Below are positions 63,134 to 64,000 of a stretch of DNA of 64,000 bases, piece after piece (within the stretch, counting starts at the first letter, position 1; the number at the start of each line of letters is the position of its first letter). This stretch comes from Paeniglutamicibacter sulfureus (GTDB lineage Bacteria; Actinomycetota; Actinomycetes; Actinomycetales; Micrococcaceae): contig NZ_BAAAWO010000001.1 of assembly GCF_039535115.1 (NCBI RefSeq), positions 2,108,001-2,172,000 on the forward strand, given 5' to 3'. Position numbers and translations under genes: made by a program. Under the pieces are notes generated by a model. It was given only the letters and a program-made list of their open reading frames with translations. It was not told where the DNA came from and ran no database searches.

Positions 63134-64000
63134 TCAGGCCGATTCGCCCGCGGGTGCCGGCGCGGGCCGTTCGTGCCAGGCCGGGGTGTTCATCAGTTCG
63201 GCCCAGTGCCTGTAGAAGCTGCGGCCCGCGGCGTCCGAGTAGAGTTCCGAGGTTTGCCCGGGATACACCCCGTCCTCGCGCTCCGAGCCGATGCCCATCT
63301 GGAAGTTCAACGGCACCGAGTTGGTGACGAAGCCACCGGAAACCGCTTGGATCTCCGACCAATTTTCCCCGTCGTCGGCCTCGAAGATGCCCGAGGGCCC
63401 GAAGGTGCGCAGATTGTAGAGTCGCTGGGCGTCCTTGACGTCCTCCGGCATCGACTTGTCCACCAGAATCCAGGCCCAGACCTCGATCTTGTTCGGTCCC
63501 TTGGGGTGCCAGATGCGGATCGAGCCGTTGACCGGCAAGTAGGAAAACGACGGGAAGACCGTGGCGTGGCCGGTGGTCATCGGGCCCTCCACCGCGGCGT
63601 CGCCCAGGCGCTCCCGCAGGGCGTCGTAGTCGTAGTGCTCGTGCACCGCTTGGGCGTCGAAGCGGGACTTGGGGTGCGTGGGGAAACCCGCGCCGTGTCC
63701 ATTCGGCGAGAGGAACTGGCGCCCGGGCGTCGCAACGATCTCGGCCTTGGGGCCCTTGCCGGTCGGCGACATGACCATCAGCGCGGAGGCGTGTGACATG
63801 TTCACGTGGTACCAGTCGGTGGCGAACTGTTCCGCGGCCAGCTTCCAGTTGCCCTCCAGCTCCCACTTCATCACCCCGCCGATGACCTCGGTGCCTTCCG
63901 GGTCGCGGTCGAGCATGGCGTCCAGGTAGTAGCGCATGTCGCCCAGGGTTTCTTCGAGGTCCTCGGCGTCCTTGTCCCAGTTGCCGAAGAGCAGGCCCTT
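63134..64000 (-). CDS. Aromatic-ring-hydroxylating dioxygenase alpha subunit, 5' part missing
   Basis: The frame runs to the window edge, leaving the C-terminal 288 residues. The mononuclear iron site is DWYHVNMSH, where the bridging aspartate and two histidines correspond to D62, H65 and H70 of this fragment. The Rieske domain would lie in the missing 5' part. The domain is the catalytic oxygenase that adds both oxygen atoms to an aromatic ring. The gene continues beyond base 64000. The closest pathway, from the operon, is a phenylpropionate/cinnamate-like route. Confidence 0.93.
   Translation of the reverse strand, partial: KGLLFGNWDKDAEDLEETLGDMRYYLDAMLDRDPEGTEVIGGVMKWELEGNWKLAAEQFATDWYHVNMSHASALMVMSPTGKGPKAEIVATPGRQFLSPNGHGAGFPTHPKSRFDAQAVHEHYDYDALRERLGDAAVEGPMTTGHATVFPSFSYLPVNGSIRIWHPKGPNKIEVWAWILVDKSMPEDVKDAQRLYNLRTFGPSGIFEADDGENWSEIQAVSGGFVTNSVPLNFQMGIGSEREDGVYPGQTSELYSDAAGRSFYRHWAELMNTPAWHERPAPAPAGESA

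Overview
The window is high-GC actinobacterial chromosome, most likely from the Micrococcaceae (Arthrobacter and relatives). Supporting signs are the GC-rich third codon positions, frequent GTG starts, a CBS-containing GuaB1, a LapA-like protein, type I Idi and a putrescine oxidase of the Rhodococcus/Kocuria type. I see no phage, insertion sequence, integrase, CRISPR array, rRNA or replication origin. The genus is an inference.

Layout. 0-10 kb: a cut-off SH3-domain exported protein, a flavodoxin-like protein, tRNA-Ala(GGC), TetR/MFS, a ferredoxin-reductase-type flavoprotein, an EEP-family phosphoesterase, AlkB, an opine-type dehydrogenase, a DUF4232 membrane protein and tRNA-Ala(CGC). 10-16 kb: a candidate structured RNA, Lrp and RidA, then an etfB-etfA-cytochrome b-acyl-CoA dehydrogenase operon and idi. 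16-21 kb: a putrescine operon (oxidase, universal stress protein, permease) with a divergent TetR; the oxidase is frameshifted. 21-26 kb: a TetR-controlled set (MDR oxidoreductase, frameshifted hydrolase, thioesterase, SDR).

27-45 kb: pxpA, fused pxpB/pxpC, a biotin carboxylase-BCCP protein and a GntR regulator. About 12 kb further on lie a YcsG-type transporter and a YcsI-type protein. Both promoters carry the same TTGTTSAACAA palindrome, so the two loci look like one regulon for 5-oxoproline or a related lactam. Between them are a SurA-like lipoprotein, an amino-acid ABC transporter with a decarboxylase and a PucR regulator, a lipoprotein, an MFS exporter and an adenine deaminase followed by a run of extragenic palindromes.

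45-52 kb: mostly housekeeping genes (DUF1540, guaB1, Lrp, an HtrA-like protease lipoprotein, a VTT protein, and an MFS with a 32-residue membrane peptide in front). 52-64 kb: aromatic catabolism. A Rieske dioxygenase alpha subunit (cut at the edge), ferredoxin, reductase, beta subunit, HcaB-like dihydrodiol dehydrogenase and CoA ligase form one minus-strand operon. A second ferredoxin and reductase, a meta-cleavage-type hydrolase, a thioesterase, and XRE-cupin and IclR regulators lie beside it.

Two genes (putrescine oxidase and an alpha/beta hydrolase) carry single-base frameshifts at or near short homopolymer runs; these are either recent mutations or sequencing errors.
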